Shown: positions 40,799 through 50,031, counted from the stretch's first letter. The stretch: 64,000 nt of DNA from Pseudomonas sp. StFLB209 (GCF_000829415.1 NZ_AP014637.1:5783001-5847000), one strand, 5' to 3'. Notes: a model not told the origin generated them from the letters alone. Translations and numbers: made by a program.

Positions 40799-40816
40799 TA
40801 CATTAGCGCTAATGTA
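40799..40816. promoter_or_regulatory. Perfect 18-bp palindrome, probable MarR operator
   Basis: TACATTAGCGCTAATGTA is a perfect inverted repeat 30 bases before the MarR start and about 93 bases before the divergent DCC start. MarR-family proteins bind such palindromes of 16-20 bases and commonly repress themselves. Confidence 0.7.
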
Positions 40817-40845
40817 GTTTTCACGCATTGCCCAAGGAGGCCCGC

Positions 40846-41340
40846 ATGTCCGAGAAAAAACAACCCGGCCTGGGTGAACTGCTGCGCTATGTCAACGAAT
40901 TGGTAGAGCACGGCGCGCAACACCACTACCAGCAGATGGGCCTGGACTACCGGGCGCGCTTCACGCCGGTGCTGCGTGCCATTCAGGCCGGCGCCAGCAC
41001 CGTGACGCAGATCACCGCCCACAGTCACCTGACCCAGGGCGCGATCAGCCAGACGGTGGGTCAGATGGAGAGCGAGGGCCTGATTGCTCGCCAGCGTCAG
41101 GCAGATGCACGTATGAGCCGCATCGAGCTGACCGCCCACGGCCAGCAGTTGATCGCCCGCCTTGAGCAGCACTGGGCAACCACTTTTCAGGTGATCGAAA
41201 ACCTCGAACAGGAGATCGGCTATCCGCTGTGTCAGGCACTGCAACACGCCGCTCGGGCGCTGGAGCAGAAAGGCTTTGCCCAGCGGCTGACAGAACTGAA
41301 ACTCAACCACTGCGCAGGAAAAGCACTCAATGAGCAATAA
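40846..41340 (+). CDS. MarR-family transcriptional regulator
   Basis: The 164-residue protein has the MarR winged helix-turn-helix: THSHLTQGAISQTVGQMESEGLI-like core (here ITAHSHLTQGAISQTVGQM) and the wing RQADARMSRIELTAHGQQLI, with dimerising helices at both ends. The ATG at 40846 follows AGGAGG. It overlaps the methyltransferase gene by 11 bases. A perfect palindrome sits in its promoter, pointing to autorepression. The ligand is unknown. Confidence 0.88.
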   Translation: MSEKKQPGLGELLRYVNELVEHGAQHHYQQMGLDYRARFTPVLRAIQAGASTVTQITAHSHLTQGAISQTVGQMESEGLIARQRQADARMSRIELTAHGQQLIARLEQHWATTFQVIENLEQEIGYPLCQALQHAARALEQKGFAQRLTELKLNHCAGKALNEQ

Positions 41341-42076
41341 CTGGTTCGATCAGGGCGCGGCTGATTACTCGCGTTATCGGCCTCACTACCCTGCTGCACT
41401 GAGCGAATACCTGGCCAGCCTCGCGCCGAACCGGACCCTGGCGGTGGACGTCGGTTGCGGCAATGGCCAGCTCACTCAGCAACTGGCCGGGCATTTTTCG
41501 CAGGTCGCAGGGTTCGACCCCAGCGCCGAGCAGATCGCCCACACCGTGGCGCATAGCAATATCACTTACCAATGCGCCCCGGCCGAAAGCATTCCGCTGC
41601 CCGACCAAAGTGCCAGCCTGATCACCGCCGCCCAGGCCGCGCACTGGTTCGACCTGCCGGTGTTCTACAACGAGGTACGGCGCATTGCCGAGCGCGGCGC
41701 GGTGCTGGCACTGATCAGCTATGGCGTGCTGGGTCTTGAAGGCGAATTGGGCAAGCGCTTTGCGCAGTTCTACTGGCAAGAGATCGGCCCGTACTGGCCG
41801 GCCGAGCGCAAGCTGGTCGACGAGGGTTACCAGACCCTGGCGTTTCCCTTCGAGCCGGTCACTGCACCTGCCTTGAGCATCAAACTGGACTGGGACTTGC
41901 CCGCGTTTCTGGGCTATGTCTCGACCTGGTCGGCGGTGCGCAAGGCCCAACAGGACGCTCAACAGGACCTACTGCTGCGCTTTGCCCAAGACCTGGCGGC
42001 CATGTGGGGCGATGCAACCGACACCAGAACCATCAGTTGGCCGATCAATATGCGGGTGGGCAAGGTGTTGTCATAG
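41330..42076 (+). CDS. Class I SAM-dependent methyltransferase
   Basis: The 248-residue protein has a Rossmann-type methyltransferase fold: FDQGAADYSRYRPHYP start, motif I LAVDVGCGNGQLTQQLA (SAM binding, about 37-53), acidic loop GFDPSAEQI and motif IV ITAAQAAHWFD. It matches the UbiE/Mll-type trans-aconitate methyltransferase group. The ATG lies inside the end of the MarR gene, so the two are co-expressed. The target is not known. Confidence 0.85.
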   Translation: MSNNWFDQGAADYSRYRPHYPAALSEYLASLAPNRTLAVDVGCGNGQLTQQLAGHFSQVAGFDPSAEQIAHTVAHSNITYQCAPAESIPLPDQSASLITAAQAAHWFDLPVFYNEVRRIAERGAVLALISYGVLGLEGELGKRFAQFYWQEIGPYWPAERKLVDEGYQTLAFPFEPVTAPALSIKLDWDLPAFLGYVSTWSAVRKAQQDAQQDLLLRFAQDLAAMWGDATDTRTISWPINMRVGKVLS

Positions 42077-42127
42077 AATCCGCACCTGCCAGATACTGGC
42101 TGCACGCACGTTTGAGACAGCCTGCCC

Positions 42128-42934
42128 ATGCCTGTGACACTGGAACATCTGACCCGCATCGCGCACATCGAGTGCTCGAAGGTAACAGCGCAGAACACCG
42201 GCTACCCGAAACATGCCCATGAAGAGTATGTCATCAGCGCCAACCTGCGCGGTCACGAACGGATCTGGTTCGACGGTCGCCAGCAGCAGGTCAGTCCGGG
42301 TCAGGTCACGTTGTACAACCCCATGACCATTCAGGCGTCGGAGTTTACCGCCGAGGGGGTGCAGTTCATCAGCCTGCACCTTGACGCACAGACGCTGCAC
42401 TCGGCACTCAGCGAAACCGCCAGCACGCATGCCCTGCCGATTCTGCACGAAGGCGCGCTGAGCGATACCGCACTGTTCGGTGCCATCACCGGGCTTTATC
42501 AGTGCCTCGACACGCTTGATGTTGAAGAAGCGTTGCTGAGCCTGGTCAGCGAGCTGGCGCGGCTCACGACGTCGGCCGCCAAGCCAGCGGAGCCGGCGCG
42601 CGTCGGGCAGTTGATCCGCTTCATGCAGGCCAACCTCAATGAACCGCTTGAACTCGAAGACCTCTGCGCCGAAGCCAACGTGTCAAAGTTTCATCTGGTA
42701 CGCAGCTTCAAGGCCGCCGCGCAGTTGCCGCCCATGCAGTATTTCCAGCAGTTGCGCCTGATCGAAGCCCGCAAGCGTCTACGCCATGGCGAGCCGCCGG
42801 CACGGGTTGCCGCAGAGCTGGGCTTTTTCGATCAGGCCCATCTGAGCAACGCCTTCCGTAAAGTGATGGGCGCATCGCCGCTGGGCTACAGCTCGATGCT
42901 TGCTGGCGGTGAAGCCGGGAAAAACTCCAGGTAG
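42128..42934 (+). CDS. AraC-family transcriptional regulator
   Basis: The 268-residue protein has an N-terminal cupin ligand-binding domain (HAHEEYVISANLRGHERIW) and two C-terminal helix-turn-helices (LEDLCAEANVSKFHLVRSFK read as LEDLCAEANVSKFHLV; VAAELGFFDQAHLSNAFRKV). This is the type often paired with LysE exporters; the neighbouring LysE gene on the opposite strand is a likely target. The two genes overlap tail to tail by 49 bases. Confidence 0.87.
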   Translation: MPVTLEHLTRIAHIECSKVTAQNTGYPKHAHEEYVISANLRGHERIWFDGRQQQVSPGQVTLYNPMTIQASEFTAEGVQFISLHLDAQTLHSALSETASTHALPILHEGALSDTALFGAITGLYQCLDTLDVEEALLSLVSELARLTTSAAKPAEPARVGQLIRFMQANLNEPLELEDLCAEANVSKFHLVRSFKAAAQLPPMQYFQQLRLIEARKRLRHGEPPARVAAELGFFDQAHLSNAFRKVMGASPLGYSSMLAGGEAGKNSR

Positions 42935-43548
42935 CCGGTGAGCACGACGTAAACGGCAAAGTAAGCAAAGATCAGCGCCGAGCCGATGTAGGTGTACTTC
43001 ATCAGCCGCGGCCCCAGCAGCCGCCCACCCTGTGCCGCCAGCAGGCACAACGCGCATGCCCAGAACACCCCGGCAGTGAAGAACCCGCCGAGGAACAGGC
43101 CGGCGCCGGTCATGTCGGCGCCTTGCCGGGCGATGATTGCGCCGCCCACTGCAGCGAACCACAGGATTGCGCTGGGCGACGACATCGCCAGGATGATGCC
43201 GCGAGAAAACAGCGCCAGGTTGCTCCGGCCCCACTGATCACCCGCCGCCTGCAGGTTGTCTGCACGCACGTTCAGGGCGCTGCGCAGCATCTTCACACAC
43301 AGGTAACCGAGCACCAGCGAACCACCGAGCCACAGCACCCAGCGCACCCACTCGATCTGCAACAGGACAGCCATCCCGGCCATGGCCAACACCGCGTAGA
43401 GCAGATCACCGACACAGGTGCCGATGCCCAGCCATACGCCCTGGGAAAAACCGCGCTGCATCGCCAGATTGATCATCGCCATATTGGCCAGGCCAATCTC
43501 CAGGCACAGCGAAAGGCTGAGCAAAAAACCGTTACCAAATTCCATCAT
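42886..43548 (-). CDS. LysE-family amino-acid exporter
   Basis: The 220-residue membrane protein has six predicted spans and the LysE/RhtB pattern with GFSQGVWLGIGTCVGDLLYA, followed by SPSAILWFAAVGG. LysE proteins export amino acids or related metabolites. Two adjacent ATGs (43548 and 43545) follow AAGGAAAC; I chose the first. The gene converges on the AraC regulator, with 49 bases of coding overlap. Confidence 0.85.
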   Translation of the reverse strand: MMEFGNGFLLSLSLCLEIGLANMAMINLAMQRGFSQGVWLGIGTCVGDLLYAVLAMAGMAVLLQIEWVRWVLWLGGSLVLGYLCVKMLRSALNVRADNLQAAGDQWGRSNLALFSRGIILAMSSPSAILWFAAVGGAIIARQGADMTGAGLFLGGFFTAGVFWACALCLLAAQGGRLLGPRLMKYTYIGSALIFAYFAVYVVLTGYLEFFPASPPASIEL

Positions 43549-43676
43549 CGTTTCCTTGAACAACTGCCAGACAGGCGCCCGCCGTGAACGTGCAGGATCA
43601 GCGCAGCGCCATCAAAACAGCCTGCCCAGGACAAGTCTTGGAAAAAATTGCTCAGTGAAACACGCAGGCGCTTGTA

Positions 43677-44534
43677 TCAGTAGAAATAGGCCAGGCGAAA
43701 CTGCAACGAATGGTCGATCTTGACCCCTTCACGAATCGAAGTATCCCGCTGCACTTGCCCCAACACCTGTAACTGATTACTGAGCATGGTCGCCACGGTA
43801 AAACCTACAGTGCCGTTATCGTGACGGCTTGCCAGTGTGCGCCCGTCCAGTGTTTCTCTGGCGCCCCAGTTATGCCGGTAAGACAGCGCCGCGTAGGTTT
43901 GCGGGGTGAAGTTGTAGCGCAAGTGGTTGTGCAGTTGCAGCAACGGCTCTTTCTTTGCGTCAGTGGAACGCTGATTGTCATAGAACTCGGTCTCGGCGAT
44001 CACGTCCCAGGTGATGCGGTCGGTCAGGCCCTTGATATAGCCGACCTGCAGGTCCAGTGCCCAGCGGTTATTGCTCAAGGCAAAGCCCTGGTCTTTGTCT
44101 GCACCGTTGGGGGCCGTGACAAACACCGACCAGCCCAGATGTTCATTACGCGCCTGATCAGCGATGGTCCATACCGTACCGCCGAAAGTGATGTCACCGA
44201 TGCCGGTGTTCTTGCTGTCGATCAGACCTACCTCCTGATGCCCGAACGGGATCACGATCTGCGGATCCCAAGTGTAGCCAGTGCCAAAAAAATCCGTGAA
44301 GTGGATCAGGCGCAACACACCCACGGTCATTTTCAGCCCCAGGTCATCGGCAACTTTTTCGCCACCGGAATACTGCGCCTCCCCCCGCGGATTCTGTTGA
44401 TAGAGCACGACGGCGTTAGTGCCCTTCGGTAACGCGGTGTAATCACCGGGGTCGGGACGCACATCCGCCTGGGCGAACTGAGCCGCCATCAGCAAGCCAA
44501 AACTTGCACACGAGCAAGAGCCAATGTTTCTCAT
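43677..44534 (-). CDS. Outer-membrane protein of the MetA-pathway phenol-degradation family
   Basis: The 285-residue protein has a signal peptide (cut near QFAQA) and a beta-barrel pattern with alternating strands and a terminal aromatic (FRLAYFY). It fits the Phenol_MetA_deg family, outer-membrane channels often found next to catabolic genes for aromatic or aliphatic alcohols. I chose the ATG at 44534, which follows GAGG; an ATG four codons upstream lacks a ribosome binding site. An AraC regulator, MFS transporter and GMC oxidoreductase are close by and may form one uptake pathway with it. Confidence 0.78.
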   Translation of the reverse strand: MRNIGSCSCASFGLLMAAQFAQADVRPDPGDYTALPKGTNAVVLYQQNPRGEAQYSGGEKVADDLGLKMTVGVLRLIHFTDFFGTGYTWDPQIVIPFGHQEVGLIDSKNTGIGDITFGGTVWTIADQARNEHLGWSVFVTAPNGADKDQGFALSNNRWALDLQVGYIKGLTDRITWDVIAETEFYDNQRSTDAKKEPLLQLHNHLRYNFTPQTYAALSYRHNWGARETLDGRTLASRHDNGTVGFTVATMLSNQLQVLGQVQRDTSIREGVKIDHSLQFRLAYFY

Positions 44535-44815
44535 GACCAACCTCATTTATTGTTATGGTTAGTTGTCATCGCGCACACATACCCCGGCACGTTTACATGT
44601 ACCTAGAGGCCATGAAGTTGCTTGATCAGTTATTTAAAATTTGACCGCCGTGACAGTGCGCTCAGGGAAACTGGCCATCACCCTGATAACAAGATGACGG
44701 TTATCCCCTGCTACACACCGGCTTACCGTGATATTAAACAACCCATCAGAAGTGCCTGTTTGACCCGCGCGGCCACGATTGTTGGCATTTTCTGCCAATC
44801 CGGTGGCCAGCTACA

Positions 44816-45775
44816 TCAACCCCGCCGTACTTCGCTGGGCGTCACGCCATAACGCGCCTTGAAAGAGCGGGCAAAGTGCGCCTGGCTGGAGAACCCGTTG
44901 CAATAGGCAATTTCAGCCACACCCAAACGCGCGCCCATAGGCGAAGCGAGCATTTGCCGGGCACGCGCCAGGCGCTTTTCCAGCAAGTAACGGCCCGGCG
45001 CCCCGCCTTCCTGGGCGAACAACCGCGCCAGGTGGCGACTGGAGACCCCGGTGGCCGCCGCGACCTGCTCGCAACTGAGCGCCGGGTCATCAAGGTGCTG
45101 CTGAATATACTGTTTGGCAGCCAGCAGGTAGGCCGCGCTCAGCGCGCTGGCCCGGTGCTCGCCGGCGTGGTCGCTGATGATGCTGGCCAGCAGGTCGTAA
45201 GTCTCAGTCTGGAAGCGAGCGGCCTGTTCATGACGGGGGGCATCGAAAAAGCCATCGACCCGCTCACCCAATGAGCGAACCAGCAAGCGTTGCACCGGAC
45301 TTTCGGCGCCCACTCTGACCGCGCCCTGCAAATCACGCAGGCAGTGTTCGGCAAAGTCACTGGCCGGCATATCGAAGATAAACAAACGCATCGGCCCGGA
45401 AAAACCAAACAGGTAAGGTTTGTCATTTCGATAAAGCAACAGGTCACCGGGCTGTAACAGCAGACAATTGTCGCCCTGGTAAAAGAACGACTGACTGTGC
45501 TGCACCAACGCGACAAAGATGGACTCGCTGGGCGTCGACCGAATCATCGGCAGGCTGCGTTCGACCACATGTTCATTGCCGTCGATGCGCGCCAGCCGTA
45601 ATCGATCAAGACACAGGTTGTCTTGGGTGGCCGTCAATCCTGTCTGGGCAAAGGACGAACACTTCAGGCCAACCAGAATCGACGCATTGTAGTCATCCCA
45701 AAAAGCCAAGCGTTGCTCGACAGGTAGATCGAGGGTGCTGGCTCGCCGTGTTTCAAGCACTGTCGTGGCAGGCAT
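44816..45775 (-). CDS. AraC-family transcriptional regulator (AraC-binding-like N-terminus)
   Basis: The 319-residue protein has an N-terminal sensory region (FWDDYNASILVGLKCSSF) and a C-terminal AraC DNA-binding domain (SCEQVAAATGVSSRHLARLF; VAEIAYCNGFSSQAHFARSF; KARYGVTPSEVRR). I chose the ATG at 45775; the longer frame reads through promoter sequence. It is divergent from the MFS gene and downstream of nothing else on its strand, so it probably controls the MFS-GMC unit and perhaps the outer-membrane protein gene. Confidence 0.87.
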   Translation of the reverse strand: MPATTVLETRRASTLDLPVEQRLAFWDDYNASILVGLKCSSFAQTGLTATQDNLCLDRLRLARIDGNEHVVERSLPMIRSTPSESIFVALVQHSQSFFYQGDNCLLLQPGDLLLYRNDKPYLFGFSGPMRLFIFDMPASDFAEHCLRDLQGAVRVGAESPVQRLLVRSLGERVDGFFDAPRHEQAARFQTETYDLLASIISDHAGEHRASALSAAYLLAAKQYIQQHLDDPALSCEQVAAATGVSSRHLARLFAQEGGAPGRYLLEKRLARARQMLASPMGARLGVAEIAYCNGFSSQAHFARSFKARYGVTPSEVRRG

Positions 45776-46085
45776 TTTATTGTTCTCTGTATGGCAGGGC
45801 ATCGAAGCCGCAAACACATGATTAACATGTGAACATTCAAGCGTCAACGGTCGCACTTTTACCCTTTCCAGCCTTTGGGAAACCGATGTCAGGAAACCAC
45901 AAACATCCTGACCGTTCAGATCAAACCCCGATTTCGGGCCGCAGATAGAGTTTGTCTGGCCCTGACAAGACCGGGAAAAACCATGCTCACCACCTTGCGA
46001 CAGCGCGCTGCCCGGCCACCCTGAGCACGCCCTTGAGCTAGACGATTTTCTGCCTCTGTGACTGGCCCCTGGCCTGGAGAACGAC
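45776..46085. other. Divergent AraC-MFS intergenic region
   Basis: The 310-base region contains one clear dyad, CACATG-ATTAA-CATGTG at 45815-45831, 40 bases upstream of the AraC start. No gene or terminator is seen. AraC targets for the MFS gene would be expected in the half near 46000. Confidence 0.45.
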
Positions 46086-47345
46086 ATGGCGTATAAAAAT
46101 AATACCGCCCGCTATGAAAACACTTTGCTGTGCATCCTGTTCCTGACTTTCGGCTTCGTCTTTTTCGATCGTCTGGCGCTGTCTTTTCTGTTTCCGTTCA
46201 TGCAGCAGGAGCTGCAACTGAACAACAGCCACTTGGGCATGCTGTCTTCGGTACTGGCGCTGGCCTGGGCGATTTCCGGGCTGGTGGTCGGTGCCTGGTC
46301 CGACCGCCACGGCAAGCGCAAGCCGGTGCTGATCGTGGCGGTTATTCTGTTTTCACTGTGTTCGGCAGTGTCCGGGCTGGTCGGAGGGTTCCTCAGCCTG
46401 CTGCTGTTTCGCGCCATCATGGGGCTGGCCGAAGGGCCGATCCTGCCGTTGTCGCAATCGCTGATGGTCGAGGCGTCATCGCCGCATCGGCGCGGCCTGA
46501 ACATGGGCCTGCTGCAAGGCTCGGCCGCCGGCCTGCTCGGCGCGGTGGTCGGCCCACCAGTGCTGGTGGCCCTGGCCGAGGCATTCGGCTGGCGTCACGC
46601 GTTCATCGTTTCGCTGCTGCCTGGGCTGCTGATCGCCTGGCTGATCTGGCGCTACGTAAAACCTGACGAACCACGCCCGGCGGCGCAGCCCACCAACAGC
46701 GAAACCGGCAAAGTCAGCATTTTTGCCCTGTTGAAGATCCGCAACATCATGCTCTGCACGTTGATCAGCTGCACCTTCGTCACTTGGTTTGTAGTGCTGA
46801 TCTCTTTCACGCCGATCTTTCTGGTCAGCATCCGTGGCTTCAGTGCCAGCACCATGGGCACCCTGATGAGTTGCCTGGGCGTCGCCTGGGTGATCTGGGG
46901 CTTCGGCGTGGCGGCGATATCCGACCGGCTCGGCCGTCGTCCGACCCTGGTGATTTTTTCGCTGCTGGCGGCAGCCTGCCCGATTGCGCTGCTGTATGCG
47001 CCCGATGCCATCAGTCTCGGTGCATTGCTGGTGCTGACCTACACAGGGCTGGGCTGCTTCACCCTGTTCATGGCCACCATTCCGGCAGAGACCGTGGCCC
47101 GCGGCAGCATCGCCACCGCGCTGGGCCTGATCATGGGCCTTGGCGAACTGATTGGCGGCTTCGTGGCACCGACCATCGCCGGCTTTGCCGCTGACCGCTT
47201 CGGCCTGTCAATCATCATGTGGATCTCCTGCGGCGGCGCGCTGCTGGCCGGTTTGCTGTCGCTGTTTCTGCAAGAAACCGCACCCGCCGTGCTGGCCCGC
47301 AAAAACCTTGCGGGCGCTCTGCCCGCCAAGACAGGCCAGGCCTGA
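46086..47345 (+). CDS. MFS transporter
   Basis: The 419-residue protein has twelve membrane spans and classical MFS loop motifs (GAWSDRHGKRKPVLI between helices 2 and 3; AISDRLGRRPTLVI between 8 and 9). It begins with FGFVFFDRLALSFLFPFM and belongs to the sugar/aromatic-acid uptake side of the superfamily. The ATG follows GGAGAACG. It lies 82 bases upstream of the GMC oxidoreductase gene, with a hairpin between them, and is divergent from the AraC regulator, so it probably imports the oxidoreductase substrate. Confidence 0.86.
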   Translation: MAYKNNTARYENTLLCILFLTFGFVFFDRLALSFLFPFMQQELQLNNSHLGMLSSVLALAWAISGLVVGAWSDRHGKRKPVLIVAVILFSLCSAVSGLVGGFLSLLLFRAIMGLAEGPILPLSQSLMVEASSPHRRGLNMGLLQGSAAGLLGAVVGPPVLVALAEAFGWRHAFIVSLLPGLLIAWLIWRYVKPDEPRPAAQPTNSETGKVSIFALLKIRNIMLCTLISCTFVTWFVVLISFTPIFLVSIRGFSASTMGTLMSCLGVAWVIWGFGVAAISDRLGRRPTLVIFSLLAAACPIALLYAPDAISLGALLVLTYTGLGCFTLFMATIPAETVARGSIATALGLIMGLGELIGGFVAPTIAGFAADRFGLSIIMWISCGGALLAGLLSLFLQETAPAVLARKNLAGALPAKTGQA

Positions 47346-47374
47346 TACCCGACCCAGACCAGAAAAAACGTGGA

Positions 47375-47394
47375 GCCCGCGCGCGTGCGCGGGC
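47375..47394 (+). terminator. GC hairpin between MFS and GMC genes
   Basis: GCCCGCGC (47375-47382) pairs with GCGCGGGC (47387-47394) around a GCGT loop. Without a T tract it may partly terminate or stabilise the transcript and so adjust GMC expression. Confidence 0.4.
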
Positions 47395-47427
47395 TTCACC
47401 AGCACTTGGCATTATGAGGTACACCCT

Positions 47428-49053
47428 ATGACCACCCTCACTCAACGCAGCTTCGACTACATCGTAATCGGCGCAGGTTCCGCCGGCTGCGTACTGGCCA
47501 ACCGACTGTCAGCCGACCCATCGGTTTCAGTCTGCCTGGTGGAAGCCGGCCCCAGCGACCGCACCCCGCTGCCGGCCGGCTACATCCGCACACCCGCCGG
47601 GATCATCCGCCTGATCGCCAACCCGAAGTGGAACTGGATGCACCGCTTCGCGCCGCAGAACGGCGTCACCAACCCCGAAATCCCCTGCCCGCGCGGCAAG
47701 GTCTGGGGTGGCTCCAGCGCAATCAACGGGATGATCTACATCCGTGGTGACCGCAATGACTATGACCGCTGGGCCGCTGCGGGCAACCGTGGCTGGAGCT
47801 ACGATGAGTTGCTGGCGTACTTTCGCCGCAGCGAACACTTCGAGCCGGGCGAGTCGCAATGGCATGGCCGTGGTGGCGAACTCAACGTCGCCGAGCAGCG
47901 CAGCCCAAGCCCGGTCAATCAGGTGTTCTATGAGGCCGCCGCCGAGCTGGGCTGGCCTTATAACGCCGACTTCAACGGCGAGCAACAGGAAGGCATCGGC
48001 CCGTTCCATGTCACCCAGATCAACGGCGAACGCTGCAGCGCCTCCAGAGCGTTTCTGCATCCGATCCTGCAACGCCGCAACCTGACCATTCTCAGCAGCA
48101 CCCTGACCCATCGGGTACTGCTGGAGGGCAAACGGGCGACCGGCGCCGAAGTCAGCCACGACGGTGAGGTGATAAAACTGCTGGCCAACCGTGAAGTGAT
48201 TCTCAGCGCCGGCGCGATCAACTCACCCCAGTTGTTGCTGCTGTCCGGTATCGGCCCGGCTGCCGAACTGGCCCGTCACGGCATTGCGCAACAGCACGAA
48301 CTGCCCGGTGTCGGGGAAAACCTGCAGGACCATCAGGACGTGGTGCTGATGTACCGCTCAGATGCCGAGCTGGGCTACGGGCTCAGCAGCAAAGGCATCG
48401 GCAGGCTCGCGCTGTCGCCATTGCAGTATCTGTTTGGCCGCCGTGGGCCGATGACTTCGAACACCGTAGAGTCCGGTGGTTTTCTGCGCCTGGACCCACA
48501 AGCCGCCTCACCGGAAATCGGCGTGATCGTCGCCCCGGCGCTGAAAAACCAGCCGCAGCGCGTCATCCCGGTCGGTCACGGTATCAGCCTGCATGTGGCA
48601 GTGATGCACCCGCGCAGCCGCGGGCGGATCGGCCTGAACTCACCAGACCCGCATGACAAACCGCTGATCGAAGCCAACTTTCTCAGCGACCCGGCGGACC
48701 TCGACACGCTGGTTCAGGGCGTGCAACTGATCCGCAAACTGGTCGCCACCGAGAGTTTTGCCCGACACCTCAAGGGCGAACTGGTGCCCGGCCCGCAGGT
48801 CACCAGCCGCAGCCAGATCGAAACCTGGATTCGCGCCAATCTGGGCACGGTGTTCCACCCGGTCGGCACCTGCAAGATGGGCCACGACGACCTGGCGGTG
48901 GTCGACGATCAACTGCGTGTACACGGGCTTGAGGGCCTGCGGGTGGCCGATGCCTCGATCATGCCGACGCTGATCACCGGCAACACCAATGCCCCGGCGA
49001 TCATGATCGGCGAGAAAGCGGCCGATCTGTTGTTGGGCAAGTCGATTGCTTGA
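47428..49053 (+). CDS. GMC-family FAD-dependent alcohol dehydrogenase/oxidase
   Basis: The 541-residue flavoprotein has the N-terminal dinucleotide site IGAGSAGCVLANRL (G15, G17, G20), the GMC signature RGKVWGGSSAINGMIY, the second signature GAINSPQLLLLSGIGP, and the C-terminal catalytic pair in HPVGTCKMG (His) and NTNAPAIMIGEKA (Asn). It fits alcohol dehydrogenases of the AlkJ/choline-dehydrogenase branch that oxidise alcohols and pass electrons to the respiratory chain. The ATG at 47428 follows GAGG; upstream in-frame sequence belongs to the MFS gene. The substrate is unknown. Confidence 0.9.
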   Translation: MTTLTQRSFDYIVIGAGSAGCVLANRLSADPSVSVCLVEAGPSDRTPLPAGYIRTPAGIIRLIANPKWNWMHRFAPQNGVTNPEIPCPRGKVWGGSSAINGMIYIRGDRNDYDRWAAAGNRGWSYDELLAYFRRSEHFEPGESQWHGRGGELNVAEQRSPSPVNQVFYEAAAELGWPYNADFNGEQQEGIGPFHVTQINGERCSASRAFLHPILQRRNLTILSSTLTHRVLLEGKRATGAEVSHDGEVIKLLANREVILSAGAINSPQLLLLSGIGPAAELARHGIAQQHELPGVGENLQDHQDVVLMYRSDAELGYGLSSKGIGRLALSPLQYLFGRRGPMTSNTVESGGFLRLDPQAASPEIGVIVAPALKNQPQRVIPVGHGISLHVAVMHPRSRGRIGLNSPDPHDKPLIEANFLSDPADLDTLVQGVQLIRKLVATESFARHLKGELVPGPQVTSRSQIETWIRANLGTVFHPVGTCKMGHDDLAVVDDQLRVHGLEGLRVADASIMPTLITGNTNAPAIMIGEKAADLLLGKSIA

Positions 49054-49215
49054 GGCGATTTGGGCGGCGGGCACGTGTGTTCTGTTCAGCGCCGGCTTGC
49101 CTGCTGCCTGCACCTGGGGCGCTGGCGAGGCATATGCCGGACGCTATTGCAGGATAACGCTCAAGCCAGCCAACTCGTCGCCGATACTGTGCGCAACCTT
49201 GCAACTGTGACCAAT

Positions 49216-50031
49216 ATGCCCAAACGAACACGCCTGCTGCTGGTATTGCTCGGCCTCAGCGCAATGCTGTACATCGCCGTGCAAGTCGACTGGTCTGTGC
49301 CAGGCCGCTACTACCGCAATTACCAGCATGTCCAGGCGATGCTGGCCCGCAAAGATCAGCTCGACAGTGCAGTGGCCAGGTTGCGTGCGCGCTACGGCGA
49401 AAGCGCAAACATGAGTTTCGCTGTCAGCTTCGACTTGCAGGGCACCTTCACCCAGGTTGTCCAGGTCACTCGTGAATGCGGAGAACTGGACGACCACAGC
49501 TTCCTCGACGACGCCAGGCAGTTGTTCAAGGAAGCTGGACTCGGCAGGATCGACCGCCTCGAATACCGCTATGGCTGTGATCAGCCACTGAGCTTTGGCA
49601 TGACCGTCCAAGCCTTCAATCAGAGCTTCATCAGCGCACTCAAAGAGCACAGTTGGTGTCGCGAGATCACGCCGTCGCAGGCCTTGAGCCAGGCCAGGCT
49701 GGACCAGCCGTCTCAGCTGTGGACAGACAAGAATGCAGCGATACAGGCGCAACTGGACTCAGACGGCGACGGTTCGATAACCCGTGGGCGCTGGTACAGT
49801 GCCTTGGCACCGCTCAACGATGGCCAAGCGCAATATCGGATGATGCTGTGCGCCACCCGGGCTGTGATTCGGGTCCTGGAACCTGGGCTGGATGAAGCGC
49901 AGGTCTTTAAACTGAACAGCGAAGTGCATAGCGAAGGCCCAGACAGTCAGGCAGTCGAGGTGGGCCGCTATAGATTCTCCGGCGCTACCCGACCGACGGG
50001 GTTCAACGTCAGCCGGGTGCGCAAGGATTAG
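49216..50031 (+). CDS. Membrane-anchored hypothetical protein with EF-hand-like loop
   Basis: I do not recognise a family for this 271-residue protein. It has one N-terminal hydrophobic segment (about 5-22, LLLVLLGLSAMLYIAV), then a soluble periplasmic-type region. A stretch DSDGDGSITRGR (about residue 190-201) resembles a calcium-binding EF-hand loop but has arginine, not glutamate, at the last position. Three cysteines (RECGELD, YGCDQP, WCREI) could form disulfides. The ATG at 49216 gives the hydrophobic start; the longer frame lacks one. It stands alone after the GMC gene. Confidence 0.7.
   Translation: MPKRTRLLLVLLGLSAMLYIAVQVDWSVPGRYYRNYQHVQAMLARKDQLDSAVARLRARYGESANMSFAVSFDLQGTFTQVVQVTRECGELDDHSFLDDARQLFKEAGLGRIDRLEYRYGCDQPLSFGMTVQAFNQSFISALKEHSWCREITPSQALSQARLDQPSQLWTDKNAAIQAQLDSDGDGSITRGRWYSALAPLNDGQAQYRMMLCATRAVIRVLEPGLDEAQVFKLNSEVHSEGPDSQAVEVGRYRFSGATRPTGFNVSRVRKD

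Noticed and set aside
44622..44852. 76-codon plus-strand frame between the MetA-type and AraC genes
   Set aside because: It runs into the antisense of the AraC gene, has no start signal, and the sequence is probably promoter DNA.
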